From positions 1 to 45,381 of the forward strand of contig JALHMG010000044.1 in NCBI GenBank assembly GCA_022844135.1: a stretch of 45,381 nt of DNA. The letters run 5' to 3'. This DNA is from Lysobacterales bacterium (GTDB lineage: Bacteria > Pseudomonadota > Gammaproteobacteria > Xanthomonadales > SZUA-5). Below are positions 34,843 through 43,892 of the stretch, piece by piece (the stretch's first letter is position 1; the number at the start of each line of letters is the position of its first letter). The notes under the pieces are model-generated. The model had not been told where the DNA came from. It saw only the letters and a program-made list of their open reading frames with translations, and did no database searches. Made by a program: the position numbers and the translations under genes.

Positions 34843-35316
34843 TCACGGCCACCAGAATTCGATCACTTCCGCAGCGCCGGGCTCCAATGGCGCGCCCGAC
34901 TTGATGCGCAGCCGCGCGATGGCGGCGGTGGGCATGCCGCGACCGTCGACGCTGCGACCGTCGGTGAGTAGACCCACCAGTGTTTCCAATCCAGGGTTAT
35001 GTCCGACCACGAGCATCGATGGCGCTGGACGATGGCGCTCGATGATGTCGATCAGCTCGCCGGGTGTAGCTTCGTAGATGCCGGGCTCGACGGTCTCCGA
35101 CAAACTCAGGCGTGCCTGCAACGCGCCAAAGGTCTGCTTGGTACGCAAGCTCGGCGAACACAGTACTTTATGCGGATGTAACTGTCGCTCCATCAACCAG
35201 CGCGTCGCCGCTTCGGCTTGTGTGAAACCCAGCGTCGATAGCGGGCGATCAAGATCGCGACCGCTGGAGGCCTCAGGTTCCGCATGCGCATGTCGCAACA
35301 GGATCAGCTCTTCCAC
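34843..35316 (-). CDS. sixA: SixA-like phosphohistidine phosphatase
   Basis: A 157-residue histidine phosphatase. The catalytic RH motif is in LILLRHAHAE at the N-terminus, with RPLSTLGFTQAEA, a second conserved Arg in SPSLRTKQT and the later catalytic His in LVVGHNPGLE. SixA dephosphorylates phosphohistidine on phosphotransfer proteins such as NPr or ArcB. The start is uncertain: GTG 35316 has GAGGGG upstream and gives the family-like MEELILLRH, while ATG 35340 adds eight residues. Confidence 0.87.
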   Translation of the reverse strand: MEELILLRHAHAEPEASSGRDLDRPLSTLGFTQAEAATRWLMERQLHPHKVLCSPSLRTKQTFGALQARLSLSETVEPGIYEATPGELIDIIERHRPAPSMLVVGHNPGLETLVGLLTDGRSVDGRGMPTAAIARLRIKSGAPLEPGAAEVIEFWWP

Positions 35317-35370
35317 GCCCCGCCCCTCGCGCTCGTTCATTGTGCGACCGAGCATGGCGCGCTTAGGGGA

Positions 35371-35976
35371 CTAGTGCAAGGTGGCGCCGGCAGGCGCTGC
35401 ATCTTCGAAAGGGCGATCGATCCAGTAGTGGCGAACATCGGCGAGCAAGGACGGCAGCTGCTGCATGCGCTCGTCGCGCTCCTGGTCGGAGAGCGGCGGA
35501 ATCGCCGGATCGGCGATCTCAGCGAAAACGCCATCCTCGACGCCGAGTTCGACAATGGGCGCGAGCATGTCGAGTAACGCGCCGTCCTCGTTCATCCGCT
35601 GCTCCCAGATGTCAGCGTTGAGATCGACGCCCAGACTGAAGCCCTGACACCAGCCGCTGCAATCGACCTGGCGATCATCCTCGCTGCCGGTTTCTGCGAA
35701 GATCGGCTCGAACGCGAACACATCGAGGCTGCGGTCTATATCGACGTACAGCCGCAACAACAGCGCGTAGAGGCGTCGCGCCTTGGTCATCTGCTTCGCA
35801 CTCGGCTGACCGCCGAGCACGGCAGTAAACCAGGTCTCAGGGTCGACGCGCCGCGGACCGATCGCTATCGCCGTCAGCAGGCCCTGCACGCCATCGAGCT
35901 GCAGGCCATCGCCATCGCTCAACTGCTCCAGCAGTTGGTCGATTTCCTCAAAGTCGTGCTCGTCGAGCTGACTCAT
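35371..35976 (-). CDS. UPF0149/YecA family protein
   Basis: A 201-residue acidic protein of the UPF0149 (YecA/YgfB) family. The marks are FEEIDQLLEQLSDGDGLQLDGVQGLLTAIAIGP, then WFTAVLGG and CSGWCQGFSLGVDL. It lacks the C-terminal zinc-binding SEC-C motif found in longer YecA proteins. The start overlaps the stop of the exonuclease III gene (ATGA), giving translational coupling. The function of the family is poorly defined. Confidence 0.87.
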   Translation of the reverse strand: MSQLDEHDFEEIDQLLEQLSDGDGLQLDGVQGLLTAIAIGPRRVDPETWFTAVLGGQPSAKQMTKARRLYALLLRLYVDIDRSLDVFAFEPIFAETGSEDDRQVDCSGWCQGFSLGVDLNADIWEQRMNEDGALLDMLAPIVELGVEDGVFAEIADPAIPPLSDQERDERMQQLPSLLADVRHYWIDRPFEDAAPAGATLH

Positions 35977-36740
35977 GCGAACGCTGCCCATACCGGCGCG
36001 TGGTCGGAGGGCGACTCCCACGATCGCGGCTCGCGGTCGATGCCGACGGCTTCCAGACGCTCATCAAGCGCGGCCGAAATCAGAATCAAATCGATGCGCA
36101 GGCCGTGGTTACGGCGAAACGCGCCTTGCCGGTAATCCCACCAGGAGTACAAGCCGGCGTTTTGTTCGATCAGGCGGAAACTGTCGCGCAATCCGAGATC
36201 GAGCAGCGACTGCAGAGCGCTGCGCTCTGCCGGCGAGCACAGCACATCGCCGCCCCAGCTTTGTGGATCGTAAACATCGCGATCCTCCGGCGCGATGTTG
36301 AAATCGCCCATGACGATGAGGCGCTCATGGCGCTGCAACTCGGCGCTCAGCCAATCGCGCAACGCTGCGAGCCACTGCAACTTGTAGGCGTACTTGTCGC
36401 TCTCCAGCGATTGCCCGTTGACGACGTAAAGATTGATCACGCGGATGTCGTCGAAGGTCGCCGCGATGACGCGGCGCTGCGGATCGTCGAAGCCGGGCAG
36501 ATCGCGCACCACATCCTGCGGTTCGCCGTCGCGATAGAGGAGCGCAACGCCGTTGTAGGTCTTCTGCCCGTTCGCCAAAGCGCGATAACCGAGCGCCGCC
36601 AGTTCCGCGTGCGGGAACTTGTCGTCGGTGAGCTTGAGCTCTTGCAAGCCCACGATATCCGGCTGCTCGGATTCAAGCCAAGTCCGCAAATGCGGCAGCC
36701 GTACGTTGAGCGAGTTGACATTCCAGGAAGCAATACGCAT
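35973..36740 (-). CDS. xthA: Exodeoxyribonuclease III
   Basis: A 255-residue class II AP endonuclease/3'-5' exonuclease for base excision repair. The conserved blocks are all present: MRIASWNVNSLNVRLPHL, IVGLQELKL (metal-binding Glu), YVVNGQ, MGDFNIAPEDRDVYDP (catalytic Asp/Asn), RIDLIL and the ending SDHAPVW (catalytic His). The start is set at the ATG giving MRIASWNVNSL, the near-invariant N-terminus; 17 upstream in-frame codons are discarded. It forms an operon with the UPF0149 gene. Confidence 0.94.
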   Translation of the reverse strand: MRIASWNVNSLNVRLPHLRTWLESEQPDIVGLQELKLTDDKFPHAELAALGYRALANGQKTYNGVALLYRDGEPQDVVRDLPGFDDPQRRVIAATFDDIRVINLYVVNGQSLESDKYAYKLQWLAALRDWLSAELQRHERLIVMGDFNIAPEDRDVYDPQSWGGDVLCSPAERSALQSLLDLGLRDSFRLIEQNAGLYSWWDYRQGAFRRNHGLRIDLILISAALDERLEAVGIDREPRSWESPSDHAPVWAAFA

Positions 36741-36893
36741 GGGTTGGAGGATAGCCGGTGATTGAGACGTTGGATGCAGGAAGCGACTCATGGCTCTCCC
36801 AGAATCGGTGCTGCAATGCTCGTCCCTGACTACGTCGGCAATGCTAAACGCCCGATGAATCGAGTCCTTACGGTCTGCTGCGTCGGGATGTCC

Positions 36894-38111
36894 TCACAAC
36901 CCCAGCCGCGCACGCGCGGCGATCGCGAGCCGCGCGATGCGTTGGCGGCGCCAGCGCCATAGCCACTGCGCGGTGCCGACACTGATCGATTCAAAACGCA
37001 CGGCGCTGCCCGGCGGTCGTTGCGCAAGACGTGCAATGTCGATGCTTGCCAGATGCGCGATGCGTGGATAGCCGCCGGTGACGCCCGCCTCGCGAAGCAA
37101 CACGACGGGCTTCCCGCTAGGCAACAGCTGCACGGTGCCGGGCGTTACCGGCTCGCTGATCAATTCGCTGGTGTGGGTTTGGCTCTGCCTTTGGTACGCG
37201 GACCCATGGTCCGCATATTCGAGTTTTGAAGCAGAAGCGGGCGGACCATGGGTCCGCGTACCAAAAGGCGAATCAGAAGCGGGCGGACCATGGGTCCGCG
37301 TACCAAAAAGCGAAGCAGAAGCTTGCGGACCATGGGTCCGCGTACCAAAAAGCGAAGCAGAAGCTTGCGGACCATGGGTCCGCGTACCAAAAAGCGTATC
37401 AACCTGCCTTGCGGCGATCGGCTCGCCATCGAGCAGCGCAGCCATACGATTCGCCGTTGGCGCTAGCGTGAAGGTTCGTCCAAACAGGGCGTTGCGATCG
37501 GCCAGCAGTGGCACGTGCGTACCAGGCATGAGTCGCAGCGGCGCCTCGCCGAAAACGTCGATCAAACCCTCTGCGTCCGCCCACCAATTGGCGATGCGGG
37601 CGGGCGCACCGCGCGGCGGTACGCTCTGGCCGAATGCAGCCGGCAATCGCGACGCGTGGAAGTCGAGCCGATCGCGAGCCTTGAGCGCACGCGGACCCGT
37701 GCCATGCACAGTGGCGCTTTGACTGCCCAACCAGATATCGCTGACGATTCCGCCCGCAACGGCGAGATAGGCGAAACGCCCAGCGCTTGCCGGCCCCAGC
37801 GTCAGCGTCGAATCCGCCGCGATCAGCAGCGGGCGCCAACCAGGCACGCGCACGCCATTGCTGCGCGCCTCTACACGCGCGCCAGTGATCGCGACCAGCG
37901 TCGCTTCGCTGAAGGCTATTTCGGTATGACCGAAGCCGATCTCAAGCGCCGCAGTGTCGGGGCGGTTGCCAACCAGCACGTTCGCGACCGCGTGCGAGAA
38001 ATCGTCCATCGGACCGCTGGGCGGTACGCCCGCGCTACGCCACTCGCGTTCGCCCGCCTGCACGCTGGACAGCGGCGCTATGCGTCGAATCTGGATCGCG
38101 GCATCGATCAT
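36894..38111 (-). CDS. pxpC: 5-oxoprolinase subunit PxpC with repeat insertion
   Basis: The carboxyltransferase-like (KipA/AHS2) subunit of 5-oxoprolinase or of a related biotin-dependent carboxylase. Family marks are AGVPPSGPMDD, ALEIGFGHTEI, YLAVAGGI, NRMAALLDG and the ending LPSGKPVVLLREAGVTGGYPRIA. The 405-residue protein is about 70-90 residues longer than usual. The excess lies at about residues 238-306, made of four 14-residue repeats (type FGTRTHGPQASASL) and a degenerate inverted copy, encoded by palindromic DNA elements. The insertion falls just before ELISEPVTPGTVQLLP, probably a surface loop, and keeps the frame. The start overlaps pxpB by ATGA. Whether the enzyme is still active is unknown. 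Confidence 0.9.
   Translation of the reverse strand: MIDAAIQIRRIAPLSSVQAGEREWRSAGVPPSGPMDDFSHAVANVLVGNRPDTAALEIGFGHTEIAFSEATLVAITGARVEARSNGVRVPGWRPLLIAADSTLTLGPASAGRFAYLAVAGGIVSDIWLGSQSATVHGTGPRALKARDRLDFHASRLPAAFGQSVPPRGAPARIANWWADAEGLIDVFGEAPLRLMPGTHVPLLADRNALFGRTFTLAPTANRMAALLDGEPIAARQVDTLFGTRTHGPQASASLFGTRTHGPQASASLFGTRTHGPPASDSPFGTRTHGPPASASKLEYADHGSAYQRQSQTHTSELISEPVTPGTVQLLPSGKPVVLLREAGVTGGYPRIAHLASIDIARLAQRPPGSAVRFESISVGTAQWLWRWRRQRIARLAIAARARLGL
37198..37214 (-). repeat. Inverted copy of the palindromic element in pxpC
   Basis: GCGGACCCATGGTCCGC is the exact reverse complement of the 17-mer repeated at 37241-37383 and at 3615. The flanking TTTGGTAC matches the reversed GTACCAAA flank of the direct copies. 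It lies within the pxpC reading frame. Confidence 0.9.
37241..37383 (+). repeat. Four tandem copies of a 42-bp palindromic unit in pxpC
   Basis: The 17-mer GCGGACCATGGGTCCGC starts at 37241, 37283, 37325 and 37367, an exact 42-bp period. Each is followed by GTACCAAAA and a less conserved link such as AGCGAAGCAGAAGC. Because 42 is a multiple of three, pxpC stays in frame and gains 14 residues per unit. Confidence 0.95.
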
Positions 38112-38761
38112 GACGGCACGAAACGCACGCGATCGCCGACGCTCAGGCGGTGCGGCGGAGACCTCGTTGGATCGAACAGCCACGCCTCGGTGCGTCCAAT
38201 CACGCGCCAGCCGCCGGGGCTTTCTTGAGAGTAAATGCCGGCTTGCGCACCGGCAATGGCCACGCTGCCGGGGGCAACGCGCGCACGCGGAGATTCGAGC
38301 CGCGGCACTTGAAGCGCCTCTGGCAGACCGAGCAAATAAGGAAAACCCGGCAGAAAGCCGAGCATCGCGACGCGGTACTCTGCGCCCGCGTGCAGATCGA
38401 CGACGGCGCGCGCAGACAGTCCTGTCAGCTCAGCTACAGCGCCCAGGTCGGGACCATCGCTGCCGCCGTAACAGGTGGGGATGTCGATGAACGGACGTTC
38501 CATGTCACCCTCATCGGCGTCCGGCAGCAGGTCCAGCACTTCGGCAATGCGTGCCTCGATACGCGCAGGGTCGGCGTGGACGATGTCCATTTCCACGCAT
38601 AGCGATGTGTAACTTGCGGTTACCGCGCGCACGCCGGGCACAGACGAGGAACGCAGCGCCTGGAGCGCGCGTTGGGTGGTGCGATGCTCGGCCAGACCAA
38701 TGTGCTCGCGTAGCCGCACGAGGAAGGCTTGATCGCCGAGTGGCCAGAGGGTGTAGTGCAT
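38108..38761 (-). CDS. pxpB: 5-oxoprolinase subunit PxpB
   Basis: The KipI/AHS1-type subunit, 217 residues. It partners PxpC in ATP-dependent ring opening of 5-oxoproline, or in the structurally related carboxylases. The marks are LGDQAFLVRL near the N-terminus, IDIPTCYGG, the core MLGFLPGFPYLLGLPE, and the ending ESPGGWRVIGRTEAWLFDP. The start is the ATG giving MHYTLWPLGDQ; the 50 upstream in-frame codons have no family resemblance. The third subunit gene pxpA is not in the window. The gap to gatB (38762-38960) shows nothing notable. Confidence 0.92.
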   Translation of the reverse strand: MHYTLWPLGDQAFLVRLREHIGLAEHRTTQRALQALRSSSVPGVRAVTASYTSLCVEMDIVHADPARIEARIAEVLDLLPDADEGDMERPFIDIPTCYGGSDGPDLGAVAELTGLSARAVVDLHAGAEYRVAMLGFLPGFPYLLGLPEALQVPRLESPRARVAPGSVAIAGAQAGIYSQESPGGWRVIGRTEAWLFDPTRSPPHRLSVGDRVRFVPS

Positions 38762-38960
38762 GCGCGGTTGTCGTGACTGCCCCAAACGCTGTAATAGCAG
38801 AATCGACGCGAAGCGATGCGCCAGGCCGGATACTCCATGAGGTCGCGAGGAAATGGCCCGACTTCGTTGTAACGACGAGGAAATCTTGAAGGTGATCGAA
38901 CACAAAGGCACCGATCCACTGCGGCGCGCAGCAAGAAACGATTCGCTGGGCAGCGGTCGC

Positions 38961-40382
38961 CTACTGCAATCGCTCGCGTAGCAACACCGTCACTTGCGCG
39001 GGATTCGCCTGGCCCTGCGTGCGTTTCATGATCTGGCCAACGAAAAACGCCAGCAGTTTTTCGTTGCCGGCGCGAAATTGGGCGACTTGCGCAGGATGCT
39101 CAGAGATCACGGCGTCGACATGCGCGCCGAGCGCGCCGCTGTCGCTGACTTGCTTCAGTCCGAGCCGCGCGATGACGTCATCGGCGCTTTCGGTGCCGGC
39201 GAACATGGCCTCGAACGCCTGTTTGGCCATCTTGCTCGACAAGCTGCCGTCGTGCACGCGCGCTACCAGGCCGCCCAGGCGCGCTGCCGACAAGGGCGAT
39301 TGTTCGATGCTCAAGTTCGCGGCGTTCAACGCGCCCTGCCATTCGGACAACACCCAGTTGGCGCATAGCTTGGCCGGTGCGCCGCTGGCGGCGATCACCG
39401 CCTCGAAGGCCTCCGAAAGCGCGCGATCTTGCGTCAACTGCGTGGCGTCGTATGCGGTCAGGCCGAGCGCCGACTGGTAGCGCTGACGGCGGGCGTCCGG
39501 CAGCTCGGGCAGCGCGTCGCGCTCGGCGGCGATCAGCGCCGCATCGAGCACCAGTGGCGGCAAATCGGGATCGGGGAAATAGCGATAGTCGTGCGCCGAT
39601 TCTTTGCCGCGCATGCTGCGGGTTTCGTCGCGCTGCGCGTCGTACAAACGCGTTTCCTGGACGACTTTTCCGCCTGATTCGATCAGACGGATCTGGCGCT
39701 CGATTTCGTAGTCGATGGCTTTCTCGACGAAGCGAAACGAGTTCACATTCTTGATTTCGGCGCGCGTGCCCAGAGACTCGCCGGGGCGGCGCACGGACAC
39801 ATTCGCATCGCAGCGGAACGAACCTTCCTGCATGTTGCCGTCCGACACGCCCAACCAGCGCACCAACGTGTGCAGCGCCTTGAGATAGGCCACGGCTTCC
39901 GTAGCGCTCTCGATGACCGGCTCGCTGACGATTTCCAGCAACGGCGTTCCGGCGCGATTGAGATCGATGCCGCTGTCGCGATGGAAGGCATCGTGCACAC
40001 TCTTGCCTGCATCTTCCTCCAAATGCGCGCGGGTCAGCGCGATACGCTTCTCGGTGTCGCCGACGCGAATATCGACGCCACCGCCGATCAGAATCGGCGC
40101 CTCGAACTGGCTGATCTGATAACCCTTGGGCAAATCCGGATAAAAATAGTTCTTGCGCGCGAACACGCTGCGCGGCGCGATCGTCGAGCCGAGCGCCAGC
40201 CCCAATCGAATCGCCAGCCGAACCGCCTCCGCGTTCATCACCGGCAACGTACCGGGCATGCCCAAATCCACCGCGCACGCCTGCGCATTCGGCTCCGCGC
40301 CATACGCCGTCGCCGCGCCCGAAAAAATCTTCGAGTGGGTCTGCAGTTGGACGTGAACTTCGAGGCCGATCGTTGCGAGCAT
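38961..40382 (-). CDS. gatB: Asp-tRNA(Asn)/Glu-tRNA(Gln) amidotransferase subunit B
   Basis: GatB, 473 residues, is the kinase and tRNA-binding subunit that activates misacylated Glu-tRNA(Gln) or Asp-tRNA(Asn) for amidation. The family blocks are [63 protein letters not shown] and a C-terminal YqeY-like tail (to LLRERLQ). It lies downstream of gatA, separated by 182 bp that contain a heptamer tandem repeat ending four bases before the ATG. No Shine-Dalgarno sequence is visible, which is unusual for an operon gene. Confidence 0.96.
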   Translation of the reverse strand: MLATIGLEVHVQLQTHSKIFSGAATAYGAEPNAQACAVDLGMPGTLPVMNAEAVRLAIRLGLALGSTIAPRSVFARKNYFYPDLPKGYQISQFEAPILIGGGVDIRVGDTEKRIALTRAHLEEDAGKSVHDAFHRDSGIDLNRAGTPLLEIVSEPVIESATEAVAYLKALHTLVRWLGVSDGNMQEGSFRCDANVSVRRPGESLGTRAEIKNVNSFRFVEKAIDYEIERQIRLIESGGKVVQETRLYDAQRDETRSMRGKESAHDYRYFPDPDLPPLVLDAALIAAERDALPELPDARRQRYQSALGLTAYDATQLTQDRALSEAFEAVIAASGAPAKLCANWVLSEWQGALNAANLSIEQSPLSAARLGGLVARVHDGSLSSKMAKQAFEAMFAGTESADDVIARLGLKQVSDSGALGAHVDAVISEHPAQVAQFRAGNEKLLAFFVGQIMKRTQGQANPAQVTVLLRERLQ

Positions 40383-40386
40383 GGTT

Positions 40387-40435
40387 GGTTGTTGGTTGTT
40401 GGTTGTTGGTTGTTGGTTGTTGGTTGTTGGTTGTT
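40387..40435. repeat. Seven tandem GGTTGTT heptamers before gatB
   Basis: Seven perfect copies of GGTTGTT on the + strand (AACAACC on the gatB mRNA strand), with partial copies at both ends, run to within a few bases of the gatB start codon. A 7-base unit is not a multiple of three and can slip, so copy number may vary between isolates. Confidence 0.95.
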
Positions 40436-40564
40436 GGTAGGGCGCCTTTCCATACGCCGGCAGTTGCTACGAAGCGAGGCCGGTTCCCTCCCCGGCCAGC
40501 GGGGGACGGAATTGGTCCGGCTCCGCAACAGCTGAGCCGAAGTGTCGATCGGCACTGCTGGCCA

Positions 40565-42007
40565 CTAAGCCGCTCCTCCCGGCACCGCCCGGTGCCAATC
40601 GGTGACTTGTTGAAACGCATGCGCAGCACCGATCAGGCGAGATTCCTGCCACCAGGGGGCGCACAATTGCAGGCCGACAGGAAGCCCATCAGAAAATCCG
40701 CACGGGATCGACAACGCGGGCAAACCCGCAAGATTCACGCTGACGGTATTGATATCCGCCAGATACATCGCCACCGGATCGGCGAGCTTCTCACCCAGTT
40801 TGAAAGCGACGCTCGGGCTCGTGGGTCCGGCAATGACATCGACGTCGTTAAACACCCGCGCAAAGTCCTCGGCAATCAGCCGCCGCACTTTCAGTGCGCG
40901 GTGATAGTAAGCATCGTAATAACCGGCACTCAACACATAGGTGCCAGTCAGGATGCGCTTTTGCACTTCATGCCCAAAGCCCTCCTCGCGCGAGCGCGTG
41001 TAGAGATCGGCCAGGTCTTTTGGATTCGCGCAACGATGGCCGTAGCGCACGCCGTCGAAGCGCGCGAGATTGCTCGACGCCTCCGCCGGCGCGATGACGT
41101 AGTAGGCAGCGATAGCATGCTCGCTCGATGGCAGGTCGACATCCACGATCCGCGCGCCGTGCGCGGCGTACACCGCCAAGGCCGCATCGATGGCGTTGGC
41201 GACACCGGCATCGATGCCCGCGCCGCACCACTGCCGCGGGCGCCCGATACGCAGGCCTGCGAGCGACATCGCCAGCGCGCCGTCGATATCGATCGGCGGC
41301 GCGTCGACGCTGGTCGGATCGCGCGGATCGAAACCGGCGATCACGTTGAGCGCGATCGCCGCGTCGTGCGCGCTGGTCGCGATCACGCCCGCCTGATCGA
41401 GGCTCGACGCGTAAGCGATCATGCCGTAGCGCGACACGCGGCCGTAGGTCGGCTTGATGCCGGTCACGCCGCATAGCGCCGCTGGCTGACGAATCGAGCC
41501 GCCGGTGTCGGACGCGGTCGCGAACGGCACCACACGCGCGGCCACCAGTGCGGCGGACCCACCCGAAGAACCGCCCGGCACGCGCGAGCGATCCCACGGA
41601 TTGCGCACTGCGCCGAAGTGCGAGTGCTCATTCGACGAGCCCATCGCGAACTCGTCCATGTTTGCCTTGCCGATCAATACCGCGCCCGCCGCCTGGAGCT
41701 TGTCGTGAATCGTTGCGCTGTAGGGCGGAACGAAGTTCGCCAGCATCTTCGAGCCGGCTGTGCTCAATATGTCTCGGGTGCAGAACACATCTTTGTGGGC
41801 GAAGGGCACGCCCAGCAGCGCGCCGCGCGCGCCGCGCGCGCGTTCGGCATCGGCGGCATCGCCAGCGGCGCGCGCGGCATCTGCAGCGATCGTGATCAAT
41901 GCGTTCAGATCGGCATGGCGCGCAGCACGATCGAGCGCATTCTCGGTCGCGGCGCGCGCCGAGGTGGAACCGTCGTCGAGCGCAGCCAGGAGCGACAGCA
42001 AACTCAT
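40565..42007 (-). CDS. gatA: Asp-tRNA(Asn)/Glu-tRNA(Gln) amidotransferase subunit A
   Basis: The glutaminase/amidase subunit, 480 residues, with the amidase-signature Ser-cisSer-Lys triad visible. Lys72 is in GVPFAHKD, Ser147 in PGGSSGGS and Ser171 in [11 protein letters not shown], with the same spacing as in characterised GatA proteins. It supplies ammonia from glutamine to GatB through a tunnel. It overlaps gatC by 4 bp. Its presence implies that the organism makes Gln-tRNA or Asn-tRNA at least partly by the indirect route. Confidence 0.96.
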   Translation of the reverse strand: MSLLSLLAALDDGSTSARAATENALDRAARHADLNALITIAADAARAAGDAADAERARGARGALLGVPFAHKDVFCTRDILSTAGSKMLANFVPPYSATIHDKLQAAGAVLIGKANMDEFAMGSSNEHSHFGAVRNPWDRSRVPGGSSGGSAALVAARVVPFATASDTGGSIRQPAALCGVTGIKPTYGRVSRYGMIAYASSLDQAGVIATSAHDAAIALNVIAGFDPRDPTSVDAPPIDIDGALAMSLAGLRIGRPRQWCGAGIDAGVANAIDAALAVYAAHGARIVDVDLPSSEHAIAAYYVIAPAEASSNLARFDGVRYGHRCANPKDLADLYTRSREEGFGHEVQKRILTGTYVLSAGYYDAYYHRALKVRRLIAEDFARVFNDVDVIAGPTSPSVAFKLGEKLADPVAMYLADINTVSVNLAGLPALSIPCGFSDGLPVGLQLCAPWWQESRLIGAAHAFQQVTDWHRAVPGGAA

Positions 42008-42291
42008 TCGATCACCTTCGGCACCAGATAGTAGCCGCCCATCATCGACGGCGCGATGCGCTCAAAATCGTCGCGCGCATCGAGTTCTGTGACCGTATCG
42101 GCGCGCAAGCGCAACGTTGGATCGCCGGGATGCGAGAGCGGCTCCAGCGCATCGACCGGCGCTTTGGCCAGTTGCTCGAACAGCCCGAGCACGGCGCTCA
42201 TTTCAGCCGCCATCGCCGCCTCGTGCTCCGGCTCAATGCGCAAGCGCGCCAATTGTGCGATGTGGTGCAGGGTGGAGGTTTGGAGAGACAT
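42004..42291 (-). CDS. gatC: Asp-tRNA(Asn)/Glu-tRNA(Gln) amidotransferase subunit C
   Basis: A 95-residue GatC that wraps around GatA and stabilises the complex. Marks are [23 protein letters not shown] near the N-terminus, then [17 protein letters not shown] and the ending [11 protein letters not shown]. It is the first gene of gatC-gatA-gatB, with 81 bp to the divergent macro-domain gene. Confidence 0.94.
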   Translation of the reverse strand: MSLQTSTLHHIAQLARLRIEPEHEAAMAAEMSAVLGLFEQLAKAPVDALEPLSHPGDPTLRLRADTVTELDARDDFERIAPSMMGGYYLVPKVIE

Positions 42292-42372
42292 AGGTGCTGG
42301 TGGGCGAATTTGAACCCGAATCTAACATTCTTGTCCGAGAGCACATCGACTTAAAACTCCGAATACGAACCC

Positions 42373-42840
42373 ATGAGAGCGCACGTGATCGAAGGAGATC
42401 TGCTCGACCAACCGGTCGAAGCCATCGTCAACGCGTGGAATCGAAACATCATTCCTTGGTGGCTCTTGCTTCCGCAAGGCGTATCCGGCGCTATCAAGCG
42501 CCCCGCCGGTTTGACGCCCTTCATAGAACTCGGTCGCGTCGGATCTCTTGCGCTGGGCAGCGCCGTCTCGACCTCAGCGGGCCGACTGCCTTTCAAGACC
42601 ATCATCCACGTGGCCGGAATCAACGGGTTCTGGCGAGCATCGGAGCGCTCCATCCAGGACTCGGTCATATCTGCGATGCGAATCGTAGCGGAGATGAAGC
42701 TATCGTCGGTCGCTTTTCCAGTCTTGGGTGCAGGATCAGGCGGCTTCAATCAATACGCCGCGCTTGAGCCGATGTTAGAGACGCTGGCGACTATCCGAAC
42801 CGAAGCGCAAGTCACTGTCGTGCGCTTCGGCCCTCGGTAG
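42373..42840 (+). CDS. Macro-domain (ADP-ribose-binding) protein
   Basis: A 155-residue stand-alone macro domain. It opens VIEGDLLDQPVEAIVNAWNRN (adenine-binding Asp and the active-site Asn-Ala-x-Asn), then has LPQGVSGAIK in the first loop and FPVLGAGSGGF in the phosphate-binding loop. Such proteins bind or hydrolyse ADP-ribose, often removing it from proteins or nucleic acids. The NIIPWWLLLP segment after the active-site loop resembles the branch that reads IPWWLL in small stand-alone macro proteins. No ADP-ribosyltransferase gene is next to it, so toxin-antitoxin use is not indicated. Confidence 0.9.
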   Translation: MRAHVIEGDLLDQPVEAIVNAWNRNIIPWWLLLPQGVSGAIKRPAGLTPFIELGRVGSLALGSAVSTSAGRLPFKTIIHVAGINGFWRASERSIQDSVISAMRIVAEMKLSSVAFPVLGAGSGGFNQYAALEPMLETLATIRTEAQVTVVRFGPR

Positions 42841-42843
42841 CCG

Positions 42844-43758
42844 TCAGACGTAATCCAACCACCCGTTCTTGTCCTCAACGCTGCCGTCGAACATCCCGAA
42901 AAACTGCTTCTGGATGGCGCGCGTGACCGGGCCAGGCTGACCTGAGCCAACCTTCTTGCCATCGACGCTGCGGATCGGGGTGATTTCGGCGGCGGTGCCG
43001 GTCATGAAGACTTCGTCGCACAGGTAAATCATTTCGCGCGGCAAGTTTTGCTCGCGGATTTCATAACCCTGCTCGACCGCGATGCGCATCGCCGTGTCGC
43101 GAGTAATGCCATGCAGGATCGAGGCGGCCATCGGCGGGGTGTAAATGGTCTTGCCGACGATCAGGAAAATGTTCTCGCCCGCGCCTTCGGCCAGGTAGCC
43201 GTCCACGGTGAGCGCAATACCTTCCTGGAATCCCAGGCGCTTGGCTTCGCGCGACACCAGAATGCTGGAGAGATAATTGCCGCCCGCCTTCGCTGTCGCC
43301 GGCAAGGTCGACGGCGCAACGCGACGCCAGCTGGAGATGCACGCGTCGATGCCGTCTTTAACCGCCTGATCGCCCAGGTACGGACCCCACACCCACGCTG
43401 CGATCATGGTTTCGGTCGGGTTCTCCGCGCCGATGCCGAAGCCGCCCGCGCCGCGCCAGGCGAGCGGGCGCAAATACGCACCATCCATCAGCTTGTTGAC
43501 GCGCAGCACTTCCTTGCCAGCCTCCATCAGCGTCTCAAGATCGAACTTGATGTCCAGATCGTAGATGCTGGCCGAGGAGTACAGGCGTTTCATGTGCTCG
43601 CGATATCGGAAGATCGCGGGACCTTTGGGCGTCTTGTAGCAGCGGATGCCTTCGAATACGCTCGATCCGTAATGCAGCGCATGGGTCATGACGTGCACAT
43701 TGGCATCCGCCCAGGGGATCATCTTGCCGTTGAACCAGATGAAATCAGGGGTGCTCAT
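42844..43758 (-). CDS. ilvE: Branched-chain amino acid aminotransferase
   Basis: A fold-IV PLP aminotransferase of 304 residues for the last step of Leu, Ile and Val synthesis. Marks are WFNGKMIPWADANVHVMTHALHYGSSVFEGIR, YLRPLAWRG, the catalytic Lys157 in ATAKAGGNYLSS, ETVD-like LTVDGYLAEGAGENIFLI, and GTAAEITPIRSVDG. ATG 43758 is chosen over a TTG two codons upstream. The gene stands alone; it lies 3 bp from the end of the convergent macro-domain gene. Confidence 0.95.
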   Translation of the reverse strand: MSTPDFIWFNGKMIPWADANVHVMTHALHYGSSVFEGIRCYKTPKGPAIFRYREHMKRLYSSASIYDLDIKFDLETLMEAGKEVLRVNKLMDGAYLRPLAWRGAGGFGIGAENPTETMIAAWVWGPYLGDQAVKDGIDACISSWRRVAPSTLPATAKAGGNYLSSILVSREAKRLGFQEGIALTVDGYLAEGAGENIFLIVGKTIYTPPMAASILHGITRDTAMRIAVEQGYEIREQNLPREMIYLCDEVFMTGTAAEITPIRSVDGKKVGSGQPGPVTRAIQKQFFGMFDGSVEDKNGWLDYV

Positions 43759-43892
43759 AGCCAATCGCTCGCTGCTGCAAAGGGGAGCCGCTGACTATAG
43801 CGCGGCATGGTGCGATGCGGAAAATCGGTCGCAGGTTGCGCGGGCTTGCGGCATCGATTGCGCAAGGCGCGATCGTCAACCCGTGTCCCGTG

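Noticed and set aside
37241-37383. CRISPR-like regular array
   Set aside because: The period is regular, but the intervening segments are nearly identical to each other, the array lies inside a coding gene, and there are no cas genes.
39178-40629. A 483-codon minus-strand ORF overlapping gatB in another frame, containing NNQQPTT repeats
   Set aside because: It is a frame shadow of gatB. The Asn-Gln-Pro repeats are just the heptamer read through.
42296-42325. tRNA-like 3' end on the minus strand (GGGTTCAAATTCGCCCACCA)
   Set aside because: The T-stem does not pair and no cloverleaf can be drawn upstream; it is the leader of gatC.
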